Assembly (NCBI RefSeq): GCF_900099835.1
Contig: NZ_FNKP01000001.1
Span: forward strand, 1,922,001-1,986,000
From: Paraburkholderia fungorum
GTDB lineage: Bacteria; Pseudomonadota; Gammaproteobacteria; Burkholderiales; Burkholderiaceae
DNA: 64,000 nucleotides
Direction of reading: 5' to 3'
Shown in pieces: positions 34,992 through 43,727 of this stretch (position 1 is the stretch's first letter; each line of letters starts with the position of its first letter). The position numbers and the translations under genes were made by a program. The notes under the pieces are model-generated. The model ran no database searches and was not told the DNA's origin. It was given only the letters and a program-made list of their open reading frames with translations.

Positions 34992-37517
34992 ATGGCAGTG
35001 TCAAGCACCATCGGAAAACGGACCGGAAAAATCATTGCATGGCTGTTGGGTACTCTCGTTGTCCTGATTGTCGCGCTGGTCATTTTCATTCTCGCGTTCG
35101 ACTGGAATCGCGCCCGGCCTTACATCAACGATAAGGTCACGCAGGCCATCGGCCGGCCTTTCGCAATTAATGGCGATCTGAAGGTGGGGTGGAAGCACCC
35201 CGTGGGCGAAACCGGCTGGCGTGGCTGGGTGCCCTGGCCGCGTTTTTCGGCCGCCAATATCACGGTGGGCAATCCCGACTGGACCAAACACCCGCAGTTC
35301 GCGACGCTCGATGAAATCGACTTCGAGGTCAAGGTGCTGCCGCTGCTCGCGCACGACATCGTGATTCCGGAGATCAACCTCGTGAATCCTTCGGTCGATC
35401 TCGAGCGCATGCTTGACGGCCGTAATAACTGGACTTTCAAAATGGCGTCGTCGAGCGGGCCTTCCGAATGGAAGCTCGAATTGAACGATATCGCCTTTGC
35501 GAAGGGCAATATCGCGCTCTCCGATCAGCAGAAGAAGGTCGATCTGCAAATGGTCGTCGATACGCTCGGCCAGCCGATTCCGATCGGCGAGGCGATGAAG
35601 CAGCAGGAAGCGGCGTCGCGTAGCGCGTCGGCGCAAGCCATCGGTAAGGCGGGCGCGAGCAAGCTGACGGCCCAGGCCAATGCGCAGGCAGCGTCGGAAG
35701 CGGCGGCTGCATCGGCGGCGGCTGCGTCAGGTGCTTCGTCGACGGATATCACGGCGTCGGGAACGACTGCGGCTACGGGCGCTTCGGGCGCGCTGGTCGC
35801 GGGTGGGGCGGCCGGGGCAAGCGCGGGTGCAAGCGAAGCCGGAGTCGCGAGCCAAACGCCCGAAACCGCCAGCGGCGCGATGACCGCCTCGGGCGCAAGC
35901 GGTACGGTGACGACGGCCGGAGCGAAGCCGGAAATTCCGCCGTACGCGATCGGCTGGACGGTCAAGGGCACCTACAACAAGACACCGGTGGCGGGCAGCG
36001 GCAAGGTCGGGGGCGTGCTGGCGTTGCAGGACGCGAATCGTCCGTTCCCGGTGCAGGCCGATGTGAAGGCAGGCGATCTGCATGTCGGCCTGGTCGGCAC
36101 GATCACCGACCCGGCTCATCTGGCCGCCGTCGATCTGCGGCTCTGGCTGCAAGGCAACAGCATGGCGCGTCTCTACTCGCTGACCGGCGTGACCTTGCCC
36201 GACACGCCGCCATACGCGACGGAAGGCCGTTTGATCGGCCAGTTCAAATCCACCGGCAATGTCTTCAAGTATGAAAATTTTACAGGCCGGGTAGGCGGCA
36301 GCGATCTGAACGGCTCGTTGACCTATACCGCGCGTGAGCCGCGTCCATTGCTGCAGGGCGAACTGATCTCGCATCTGCTGCAATTCGCCGATCTCGCCCC
36401 GGTGATCGGCGCGGATTCGAACGCCAGCAAGGCCAGGCGCGGCGACGCGACCGCGCAGCCAAGCAATAAGGTGCTGCCGGTCGAAGAGTTCCGCACCGAC
36501 CGCTGGAAGGCAATCGATGCCGACGTGAAATTCACCGGCCGGCGCATCGTCAAAAGCTCCGATCTGCCGATCACCGACCTGTACACCCACGTCGTGATGA
36601 CCGATGGCGTGTTGTCCCTGGAACCGTTGAAATTCGGCGTGGCAGGCGGCTCGCTTGCGTCGAACATTCATCTCGACGGCAGCACCACGCCACTCAAGGG
36701 ACGCTTCTCGACCTCGGCGCGGCATCTGAAGCTCAAGCAGTTGTTCCCGAACTTCAAGACGATGCAGAGCGCGTTGGGCGAAATCAACGGCGATGCCGCT
36801 TTGACCGCCACGGGCAATTCGCCGGCCGCGTTGGCGGCCACTTCCAACGGCGAGGTGAAAGCGCTGGTGACCGACGGCACGGTGAGCCGTCTGCTGATGG
36901 AAGCGGCCGGTCTGAACGTCGCGAACGTGGTGTACGAAAAGCTGTTCGGCAATCGGGACGTGAAGATCAACTGTGCGGCCGCCGATTTCGTCGCGACCGA
37001 CGGCGTGCTCGAACCACGCGTGTTCGCACTCGATACCGACGACGCGGTGATCAACATCGACGGCACCGTTAATCTGCGTGACGAGACGCTGGACCTTGGC
37101 GTGCATCCGCATACGAAGGGTTTCCGGGTGTTTTCGCTGCGCTCGCCGCTCTATGTGAAGGGCACGTTCAAGGACCCGCATGTTGGCGTGAACGCGGCCG
37201 CGCTGGCGTTGCGTGGCGGCGCGGCGGTGGGGTTGGGGCTGATCAACCCGTTCGCTGCGCTGATTCCGTTGCTGGCTCCGAGCAACAACAAGCCGTTGCC
37301 GTGTGCGCAGTTGCTCTCGCAAGTGAGGCAGGCTCCGACGGCGCCGCCGCCGGGCGTCAAGCAGCAACCAAAAGCGGCGCTTTCGCTTGATGGCGCGCCG
37401 GTCAACAAGTCGGTTGGCGGGGCTTCGTCACCCGCCGCAGCCAGCGACGCGAAAGACACCAGGAAGAAGCCCGCTGCGATGTCGCCGGCAAGCGCTTCTT
37501 TGTACAAGGGGAGCTGA
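34992..37517 (+). CDS. AsmA-family protein
   Basis: The 841-residue protein has an N-terminal membrane anchor (about residues 14-36) and a large periplasmic region. AsmA-type proteins act in lipid transport between membranes or outer-membrane assembly. AsmA-domain features are the N-terminal DWNRARPYINDKVTQAIGRPF, and the C-terminal AsmA block (about 540-770; LKQLFPNFKTMQSALGEING, GTVSRLLMEAAGLNVANVV). Residues ~207-311 are an Ala/Ser/Gly/Thr-rich low-complexity insert, and the C-terminal ~60 are Pro/Lys/Ala-rich. The start follows GGAG at 34981. A 41-residue frame overlaps its stop by one base. Confidence 0.85.
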   Translation: MAVSSTIGKRTGKIIAWLLGTLVVLIVALVIFILAFDWNRARPYINDKVTQAIGRPFAINGDLKVGWKHPVGETGWRGWVPWPRFSAANITVGNPDWTKHPQFATLDEIDFEVKVLPLLAHDIVIPEINLVNPSVDLERMLDGRNNWTFKMASSSGPSEWKLELNDIAFAKGNIALSDQQKKVDLQMVVDTLGQPIPIGEAMKQQEAASRSASAQAIGKAGASKLTAQANAQAASEAAAASAAAASGASSTDITASGTTAATGASGALVAGGAAGASAGASEAGVASQTPETASGAMTASGASGTVTTAGAKPEIPPYAIGWTVKGTYNKTPVAGSGKVGGVLALQDANRPFPVQADVKAGDLHVGLVGTITDPAHLAAVDLRLWLQGNSMARLYSLTGVTLPDTPPYATEGRLIGQFKSTGNVFKYENFTGRVGGSDLNGSLTYTAREPRPLLQGELISHLLQFADLAPVIGADSNASKARRGDATAQPSNKVLPVEEFRTDRWKAIDADVKFTGRRIVKSSDLPITDLYTHVVMTDGVLSLEPLKFGVAGGSLASNIHLDGSTTPLKGRFSTSARHLKLKQLFPNFKTMQSALGEINGDAALTATGNSPAALAATSNGEVKALVTDGTVSRLLMEAAGLNVANVVYEKLFGNRDVKINCAAADFVATDGVLEPRVFALDTDDAVINIDGTVNLRDETLDLGVHPHTKGFRVFSLRSPLYVKGTFKDPHVGVNAAALALRGGAAVGLGLINPFAALIPLLAPSNNKPLPCAQLLSQVRQAPTAPPPGVKQQPKAALSLDGAPVNKSVGGASSPAAASDAKDTRKKPAAMSPASASLYKGS

Positions 37518-37642
37518 TGTTTTCGACGTTACCTGCAGACTGGCTGAGCTGGAGTCTGGGCGGCGGCCTTTCATTCGTCTTTCTATGGCTGATCAGCGTA
37601 CCCTCGGTGCGCGGTCATAGTGAAGACGCGATAACGGAATGA
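37517..37642 (+). CDS. 41-residue predicted membrane peptide coupled to asmA
   Basis: The ATG at 37517 shares its A with the asmA stop (TGATG) and follows GGGGAG with good spacing, so coupled translation is plausible. The peptide begins MFSTLPADWLSWSLGGGLSF and has one hydrophobic segment (about residues 14-31), then a polar tail RGHSEDAITE. No family is recognised. The frame is short, so coding is not proven; the support is the start geometry and the single plausible transmembrane helix. Confidence 0.5.
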   Translation: MFSTLPADWLSWSLGGGLSFVFLWLISVPSVRGHSEDAITE

Positions 37643-37842
37643 GTGGGCGAGGGACGGCCGTCATCACCTGCGCGCGCGCGATCAAACCGGGTCGCGATCG
37701 AAGCGTGACCCGACTGAGCGCACTCGGCGCATCAAGGCAACAGGGAAAGAGAAGAGGGACTCTGGCAACGCCGCCGTCAAGAAAGTGGCGCTACCAGCGA
37801 CTCAAAAGAGAACAACCTGAGAAGAAACCGGCGCGACTGCGC

Positions 37843-38292
37843 TTACCTCAACGACCTTGGAGCGGTATCGCCGGCCGCATCCTGCCGACGCACCCCGCGA
37901 CGCGAACCGCCCACACGGGTCGCACCGAATTCCGCGAGAATCTTGCTGCGCGCGCGACTGGCGAAAACGAGAAAGCCGAAACCGTCTGCCTCATACCAGT
38001 AACCGCCGTTCTCGAGACCATCGAGCGGCTGCTCCAACGCATTCGTAATGGATTCGATGCAGCGCCGGCGCAATTCCGCCGGTGCCGGATACGGAGGTTG
38101 CGCGCCCCGCACGCTGCATAAGAGCACGTCGAGCCCAGGCAACACATGCGCGTAAAGGACCGGCTCGTCTTGCGCACGGGCGCGCGCAATTTTGGTGTCG
38201 AGCTGACCGAAGGGCTTGAAATGCCGCAGTACCGCGAGGAACGACTCATCGCCGTCCACCTTCGCGCGTCTACGCTTTTTCGGGAAGGACAT
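37843..38292 (-). CDS. Hypothetical cytoplasmic protein
   Basis: No family is recognised. The 149-residue protein starts with a basic segment (MSFPKKRRRAK), followed by a mixed alpha/beta pattern (FLAVLRHFKPFGQLDTKIAR, YAHVLPGLDVLLCSVRG, GGYWYEADGFGFLVFASRARS) and an Arg-rich tail. There is no signal peptide or membrane helix. The start at 38292 is chosen since the earlier open frame is Arg-rich and not conserved in character. It is convergent with the asmA unit. The basic ends could suggest nucleic acid contact, but that is a guess. Confidence 0.55.
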   Translation of the reverse strand: MSFPKKRRRAKVDGDESFLAVLRHFKPFGQLDTKIARARAQDEPVLYAHVLPGLDVLLCSVRGAQPPYPAPAELRRRCIESITNALEQPLDGLENGGYWYEADGFGFLVFASRARSKILAEFGATRVGGSRRGVRRQDAAGDTAPRSLR

Positions 38293-38764
38293 AAAAATTC
38301 GCCTGAAAAAGAATTGCAAAAAACGCTGCGTCCTCATGCGACAACTCCCGGCTTCGCGCGCCGCACGTCGATCTTTTATAGCATACGACAAGGCCGGATT
38401 CACGATGATTCGACGACTGCGCCGCCTCACCGCTTCCCGCACGAATCATGCCGAACCGCCTCGCCGCGCGCTTTCGCATCCCAGCACATCTGTCTCCATC
38501 ATAGACGCACGAGCCGCCGAAAAAACACCTCGTACCAATAAAAAAGTCATTTTTGTGTGGGCCAGCGCATCTTGCCGCTACATTGAAATATCTCGAATTC
38601 ACGTCGATAATGGCCCGTCCGGCTGCACTGCACCGTGCGTTCCGGCTGGTATGCCGGTCGCGTGAACAAGACGATGCGTCACACGTATCTGCGTGGTTCG
38701 GGATTCGCTTTGGTCACGACCGGACCGATCCCTGAGCGACTGCTTTGCGACCCTTCGGGCGAAC
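38293..38764. other. Intergenic region upstream of the sensor kinase
   Basis: This 472-base gap separates two divergent genes. Open frames here lack coding character. I see no tRNA, riboswitch or strong hairpin; promoters for both flanking genes should lie here but cannot be placed reliably. Confidence 0.5.
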
Positions 38765-40375
38765 ATGAAACTATTCACCAGGGGGCTGCTGCTGATTGCC
38801 GTGCCGAGCGCGGTCGAGCTGGCGCTCCTTGGCGTCGTCTTCGACACCCAGGAGCAGACGGCGCAGGCCGCGCAGTGGGTCACCAACAGCAAGCAGATCC
38901 TCTATCAGTCGTCGGCGATCATCGACCCGCTGCTGCGTCAGGCAGCACGGGTCCGTACCGCCATGGTCACCGGCGACGTCTCGCTGATCGACCGCCATAC
39001 GGTGTGGGTCGACGTCGGCGACCGTCTGTCGAAGCTCGACGCCCTGGTTGCGGGAACGCCTCAACAGGTCGCGCGCGTGCACAACATGCAGCGCGCCATC
39101 GACGAATATCGCGAGCAAACCGCCGAAATCTCCCGGGCCTTGCACGACGGACACAGCACGAAGCCATTCATCGCACGGGAAACGGGCGCGTTGCCGCAGC
39201 AGGTCGCGCTGTTTCGCGACGAACTTGCCGGATTCGGCCAGGAGGCGTCGCGGCTCGACGCCGAGCGCTCGGCTGCGCTTGCCAGGCGGCGGGACCGGCA
39301 GCAATACGCATTGATTGCGGCGGTGATAGGCTCGATGCTGATCTGGGCCGGCACGGCGGTGGTGTTCGCGCGAAGCATCGGCCGGCGGCTGGAAGTGCTG
39401 ACCGGAAACGCCGAGCGCCTGGGCAGCGGGCGCCCGCTCGCGGCACCCCTGTCGGGCAGCGACGAAATCGCCGCGCTCGACGCAGTGCTGCATCAAACCG
39501 GCACGCGGCTGCGCGCAGCGGACAGCGAGCAGGCCAGCCTGAAAACGCGGCTCGAAGCGCGCGCGCGGGAACTGGCGGCCCTCAACGAAGAGTTGCGGCA
39601 GGAAACACAAGACAACGAAATGTTCATCTACAGCGTGTCGCACGATTTGCGCTCGCCGCTGGTGAATCTGCAAGGATTCTCCAAAGAATTGCAGGTGTCC
39701 TGCGACGAACTGGGTGGCATCGTCGCGCAGGCGGGATTGCCGGAGGCGGAGCATCGTCGTATGGCGCATATTCTCGACGGTGATGTGCGCGAATCGCTGT
39801 ACTACCTGCGCACCGCGGTAACGCGGGCGGCGGCGATCATCGAGGCGCTGTTGCGGATTTCGCGCGCGGGGCGGCTCGAATATCAGTGGCAGCGGGTGAG
39901 CGTAGGGCGGGTGGTGAGCCGCGTGGTCGACGCGTTGCAGGGCCCGATCGCTCAGCGCTCGGCAACGGTGACCGTGCGCGAGTTGCCGCCGGCATGGGGC
40001 GATCCGGCTGCGGTCGAGCAGATTTTCAGCAATCTGATTGGCAACGCGCTGAATTTTCTGGATCCTGCGCGTCATGGTCGGATCGAAGTCGGTGCGTTGG
40101 AGGCCGAAGCGGTCGACGAAACCGAGCCGCGCGCGGTGCGCATGCGTACGTATTACGTTCGCGATAACGGCCTGGGCATTCCAGCCGCTTATCTGTCGAA
40201 GGTGTTCCGCGCGTTTCAACGCCTGCATGGCGAGGTCGCGAGCGGCGACGGTATCGGCCTCGCGGTGGTGCGGCGTACCGTCGAGCGGCATGGCGGGCGT
40301 GTGTGGGTCGAGTCGGCCGTCGGCGCCGGGTCGACCTTTTTCGTGGTGCTGCCCGAGCAGCCGTTGCGCGGTTGA
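38765..40375 (+). CDS. Membrane sensor histidine kinase (CHASE3-like input)
   Basis: The 536-residue kinase has two membrane segments (about 5-25 and 178-202) enclosing a helical periplasmic or extracytoplasmic domain of ~150 residues resembling CHASE3 (KQILYQSSAIIDPLLRQAARV). A HAMP region (about 203-255), a coiled coil (about 255-285), and a HisKA with SVSHDLRSP and phosphoacceptor H293 follow. The HATPase has NLIGNALNF, DNGLGI and GDGIGLAVVRRTVE. The ATG at 38765 gives the natural N-terminus. It heads a three-gene set with a receiver and a hybrid kinase, and likely phosphorylates the neighbouring receiver. Confidence 0.9.
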   Translation: MKLFTRGLLLIAVPSAVELALLGVVFDTQEQTAQAAQWVTNSKQILYQSSAIIDPLLRQAARVRTAMVTGDVSLIDRHTVWVDVGDRLSKLDALVAGTPQQVARVHNMQRAIDEYREQTAEISRALHDGHSTKPFIARETGALPQQVALFRDELAGFGQEASRLDAERSAALARRRDRQQYALIAAVIGSMLIWAGTAVVFARSIGRRLEVLTGNAERLGSGRPLAAPLSGSDEIAALDAVLHQTGTRLRAADSEQASLKTRLEARARELAALNEELRQETQDNEMFIYSVSHDLRSPLVNLQGFSKELQVSCDELGGIVAQAGLPEAEHRRMAHILDGDVRESLYYLRTAVTRAAAIIEALLRISRAGRLEYQWQRVSVGRVVSRVVDALQGPIAQRSATVTVRELPPAWGDPAAVEQIFSNLIGNALNFLDPARHGRIEVGALEAEAVDETEPRAVRMRTYYVRDNGLGIPAAYLSKVFRAFQRLHGEVASGDGIGLAVVRRTVERHGGRVWVESAVGAGSTFFVVLPEQPLRG

Positions 40376-40464
40376 GGCGCAGCTGAGCGGCACGGCCTTC
40401 GTCAGGGCCAGCAACAAAAATGACAGGTAACTTGCATAGACGAATCTGTTAGCACGGAGAGCAT

Positions 40465-40986
40465 ATGAGTCACGGGGATACGGTCAGCATCGTACTGATC
40501 GAAGATGACGACGGACATGCCACGCTTGTCGAGCGCAATTTGCGCCGTGCGGGCATTTCGAATCGCTTCGTGCGCCTTCACGACGGGCAGCAGGCGCTCG
40601 ATTATTTCTTCGGTCCAGCTCCGGCGGACACCGCCGGCACGCTGGCCCCAACGGCGACTGCGACCTCCAGTCAGGCGTCGAATCCGTATCCGCCGCTCGA
40701 AGATCTGAGCCATTTCGTCGTGCTGCTCGATCTGAAGATGCCGCGCGTGGACGGCTTCGAAGTGCTGCGTCGTCTGAAAGAATCCCCGAAAACGTCCGCC
40801 GTGCCCGTGATCGTGCTGACCACCACCGACGACCCGCGCGAAATCGCCCGTTGCTATGAACTCGGCTGCAACGTCTACATCTGCAAGCCGGTCGAATACG
40901 ATGCATTCATCGAGGCGGTGCGCCGGCTCGGCTTTTTCCTGCAGGTCGTCAAGCTGCCGCCCGGCCACCGGCTCGCCGCGCCGTGA
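40465..40986 (+). CDS. Single-domain response regulator (Rcp1-like)
   Basis: The 173-residue protein is a single receiver domain with an insert. Acidic pocket residues EDDDGH are near the N-terminus, the phosphoacceptor is D89 (VVLLDLKMP), and the conserved Thr and Lys are in VLTTTDDP and CKPVEY. A Pro/Thr/Ala/Ser-rich insert (about 51-75) is unusual. No output domain exists, so it probably passes phosphate or binds partner proteins. It lies between the CHASE3-like kinase and the hybrid kinase, on the same strand, 89 and 111 bases from each. Confidence 0.92.
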   Translation: MSHGDTVSIVLIEDDDGHATLVERNLRRAGISNRFVRLHDGQQALDYFFGPAPADTAGTLAPTATATSSQASNPYPPLEDLSHFVVLLDLKMPRVDGFEVLRRLKESPKTSAVPVIVLTTTDDPREIARCYELGCNVYICKPVEYDAFIEAVRRLGFFLQVVKLPPGHRLAAP

Positions 40987-41097
40987 GCGTTTTTCGGACG
41001 ACGCCGTAAAAGCCGCCCGAAAGCCGCGCGTGACAAGATAGGCAAGACCGGCCACATCGACCGCATCGACCACCTGACCTAGCCAGAGAAACTCCGC

Positions 41098-43071
41098 ATG
41101 ACCGAAGAAGTGTCCACGCAGCCCGCCGCGTATGTGCTAGTCGTCGATGACGACGAAGGCATCCTCCGGCTCGCGCGCAAGTCGCTCGAACGCGCCGGTT
41201 GCCGGGTGGCGATCTGCGCCGGCGTCGACGCGGCGCGCGAACGCCTCGCCGGCGGCGGCCCCGACCTGCTGGTCCTCGACTATCAACTGAGCGGACCGGA
41301 AACCGGACTCGACTTTTTCCGCCGTCTGCGTGCTGAAGGCGTGCGGATTCCGGCGATCCTCGTGACGGGTTTTACCGACGAGTCGCGCGTGATCGAAGCG
41401 CTGCGTGCGGGCGTGTCCGACGTCGTGCCGAAATCGGGTGACTATCTCGACTATCTTCCGGAAGCCGTGGAACGCGTGTTGTCGCAGGTGCGCCTGCAAC
41501 GGGCGTCGGACGAAGCGCTGTTGCTGCGCGATCGCGAACAGCATTACCGGACCCTGTCGGAAGCCTTGCCTCACCTCGTGATGACCTGCAACGCGGCGGG
41601 CGATTGCGATTTTCTGTCGAAACAGTGGTACGACTACACGGGTCTCGCCGAAGACAGTTCGTATGGCCTCGCGTGGCTCGATGCGGTTCACGCGGACGAT
41701 CGCGAGCAGATCCGCCGCAGCTGGCTAAAAGCGGTGGCGAGCCAGGCGGGCGACTATCGGCATGAGTTGCGGATTCGGCGGCACGACGGCGAATATCGCT
41801 GGTTCGACGCGCGCGTGGTGGCGATGCGCGATGCCGAGCGCAACGTCAACAAGTGGTTCGGCAGTTTCACGGATATTCATTCGCAGCGCGAGGCGAGCGA
41901 GGAGCGCGAACGGCTGCTCGCGTCAGAGCAGGCCGCGCGTCAAACGGCCGAAGAGGCGAATCGCGCAAAAGACCGCTTTCTGGCGATGCTGTCGCACGAA
42001 TTGCGCACGCCGCTCACGCCGGTGCTGGCCGGGGCGAGTGTGCTGGAGATGATCCCCGATTTGCCGGACCAGGCGCGCAGCAGTGTGCGCATGATTCGGC
42101 GCAATGTCGAACTCGAAGCACGGCTGATCGACGATCTGCTCGATCTGACGCGGGTGGCGAACGGCAAGCTGCGCCTGTCGCTTGAAACCGTCGACGTGCA
42201 TGACGTGATGGACAGCGTGCTCGAACTTTTCCGCAGCGAGATTCAGGTCAAGCAGCAGGACGTGCACGTGCAAAAGCACGCTGCGCATCACTATGTGCTG
42301 GCCGATCGCGCCCGCCTGCAACAGATGCTGTGGAACCTGATCCGCAACGCCGCCAAGTTCACGCCCGACGGCGGCCATATTTACGTACGTACACGCGATG
42401 AGCGAATGCACGTGCAGATATCGGTCGAAGATACGGGTATCGGCATCGAGCCGGAACAGATCGGCAAGCTGTTCAACGCTTTCGAGCAGGGCAACCAGAA
42501 CATGACGCGGCAATTCGGCGGCCTCGGCCTGGGGCTGGCGATTACCAAGGCGCTCACCGATGTTCACGGCGGCACCGTCATTGCACAAAGCCCTGGCGCG
42601 CACTGCGGCGCGACTTTCACGATTACGCTGCCCACCGCCGCCGCCCCCGATATCGTGCAGCCAGTGGTCGCGCCGGCCCAGGTGCATCCGGAGGGATTGC
42701 TGACTATTCTGCTGATCGAAGATCACGAAGATACCGCCGAGGTGATGGCGCAACTGATACGCAGCCTCAGTCACGACGTGACGGTGGTGGGGCGCGTCGA
42801 CGATGCGCTGGCCGCCACGCAATTGCAAAATTTCGATCTGATTGTCAGCGATGTCGGATTGCCGGACGGCACCGGCCTCGATTTCATCAAGGCATTCCGC
42901 GAGCACTCGGATGCGCCGGCAGTTGCGTTAACCGGTTTCGGTACCGATGAAGATGTGCGTCGTTGTCTGAGTGCCGGCTTTACATCGCATTTAACGAAGC
43001 CAGTCAATTTCGGCCAGCTTGAAACGATGATTGAAGGCGCGGTGAATCTGAAAGCGCAGAAAGAAGCCTGA
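41098..43071 (+). CDS. Hybrid histidine kinase (REC-PAS-HisKA-HATPase-REC)
   Basis: The 657-residue protein has no membrane segment. Domains are an N-terminal receiver (about 12-130; D61), PAS with PAC (about 145-265), HisKA with LSHELRTPL and H300, HATPase (about 405-520; NLIRNAAKF, DTGIGIE, GLGLGLAI), and a C-terminal receiver (about 538-652; D585). The two receivers flank the kinase, so phosphotransfer could be from another protein to REC1 and on. It is third in the signalling set and likely works with the upstream kinase and receiver. A strong bidirectional terminator follows. Confidence 0.93.
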   Translation: MTEEVSTQPAAYVLVVDDDEGILRLARKSLERAGCRVAICAGVDAARERLAGGGPDLLVLDYQLSGPETGLDFFRRLRAEGVRIPAILVTGFTDESRVIEALRAGVSDVVPKSGDYLDYLPEAVERVLSQVRLQRASDEALLLRDREQHYRTLSEALPHLVMTCNAAGDCDFLSKQWYDYTGLAEDSSYGLAWLDAVHADDREQIRRSWLKAVASQAGDYRHELRIRRHDGEYRWFDARVVAMRDAERNVNKWFGSFTDIHSQREASEERERLLASEQAARQTAEEANRAKDRFLAMLSHELRTPLTPVLAGASVLEMIPDLPDQARSSVRMIRRNVELEARLIDDLLDLTRVANGKLRLSLETVDVHDVMDSVLELFRSEIQVKQQDVHVQKHAAHHYVLADRARLQQMLWNLIRNAAKFTPDGGHIYVRTRDERMHVQISVEDTGIGIEPEQIGKLFNAFEQGNQNMTRQFGGLGLGLAITKALTDVHGGTVIAQSPGAHCGATFTITLPTAAAPDIVQPVVAPAQVHPEGLLTILLIEDHEDTAEVMAQLIRSLSHDVTVVGRVDDALAATQLQNFDLIVSDVGLPDGTGLDFIKAFREHSDAPAVALTGFGTDEDVRRCLSAGFTSHLTKPVNFGQLETMIEGAVNLKAQKEA

Positions 43072-43123
43072 CGTGTCGGGTTATCTGCGCGATGGGGGCA
43101 ATAAAAAGCGACTCGACAAATTG

Positions 43124-43163
43124 AAAGGCCTGTTGCGACAGATATCGCAACAGGCCTTTTTTA
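43124..43163. terminator. Bidirectional terminator between the hybrid kinase and mscL
   Basis: AAAGGCCTGTTGCGA (43124-43138) pairs perfectly with TCGCAACAGGCCTTT (43145-43159), 15 bp with a 6-base loop. T residues follow on the plus strand, and A residues precede on the other side, so it can terminate the convergent genes on both strands. Confidence 0.9.
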
Positions 43164-43191
43164 TTGGTTTCGGCTCAATAATCGCGCGTGC

Positions 43192-43638
43192 TTAACGCGG
43201 CGAGTTCTTCAGCGAATCGCGGATTTCACGCAACAGCAAAACGTCTTCCGGCGTGGGTGCCGGTTCTGCCGGCGCGGCCGGAGCCGGCTTGCGCAGATTG
43301 TTGATGAACTTGACCATCAGGAAAATGATGAACGCGAGAATGATGAAGTTGATCAGCACCGTAATGAACGAGCCGTAACCGAATACCGCGACCCCCGCCG
43401 TTTGCAGATCTTTATATGACTCCGGGTTGCCTTTGTAGGACGCCGGAAGATCGCCGAGCCGAACGAACTTGTTGGAGAAGTCGAGGCCGCCGAGTGCGAG
43501 CCCGACAACCGGCATGATCAGGTCTTTCACAACTGAATTGACGATGGTGGAAAATGCGCCGCCGATGATCACACCAACCGCGAGGTCCATCACGTTGCCC
43601 TTGAGGGCGAATTCCTTGAATTCCTTGATCATGCTCAT
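43192..43638 (-). CDS. mscL: Large-conductance mechanosensitive channel MscL
   Basis: MscL opens under membrane tension to release solutes on hypo-osmotic shock. The 148-residue protein has the conserved N-terminus [20 protein letters not shown], the first pore helix [23 protein letters not shown] (key VIIGGAF), the periplasmic loop (about 50-80), the second helix ([18 protein letters not shown]) and the C-terminal helix. A GGAGG site is 7 bases before the ATG at 43638, so the longer frame is not used. It is convergent with the hybrid kinase. Confidence 0.97.
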   Translation of the reverse strand: MSMIKEFKEFALKGNVMDLAVGVIIGGAFSTIVNSVVKDLIMPVVGLALGGLDFSNKFVRLGDLPASYKGNPESYKDLQTAGVAVFGYGSFITVLINFIILAFIIFLMVKFINNLRKPAPAAPAEPAPTPEDVLLLREIRDSLKNSPR

Positions 43639-43727
43639 AGAGATTCCTCCCAAGTATCGATAAGCGAATGATACCAACCTGAGAAGGATAGGCTAGTGCT
43701 TTGCCACAATATGCAAGGATTGTTTGC

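Noticed and set aside
35727..37367. Minus-strand open frame opposite asmA (546 codons)
   Set aside because: Antisense shadow of the AsmA-family gene; Arg/Gln/His-rich, no ribosome-binding site or domain.
38771..40417. Minus-strand open frame opposite the sensor kinase (548 codons)
   Set aside because: Antisense shadow; the opposite strand has all kinase motifs in order.
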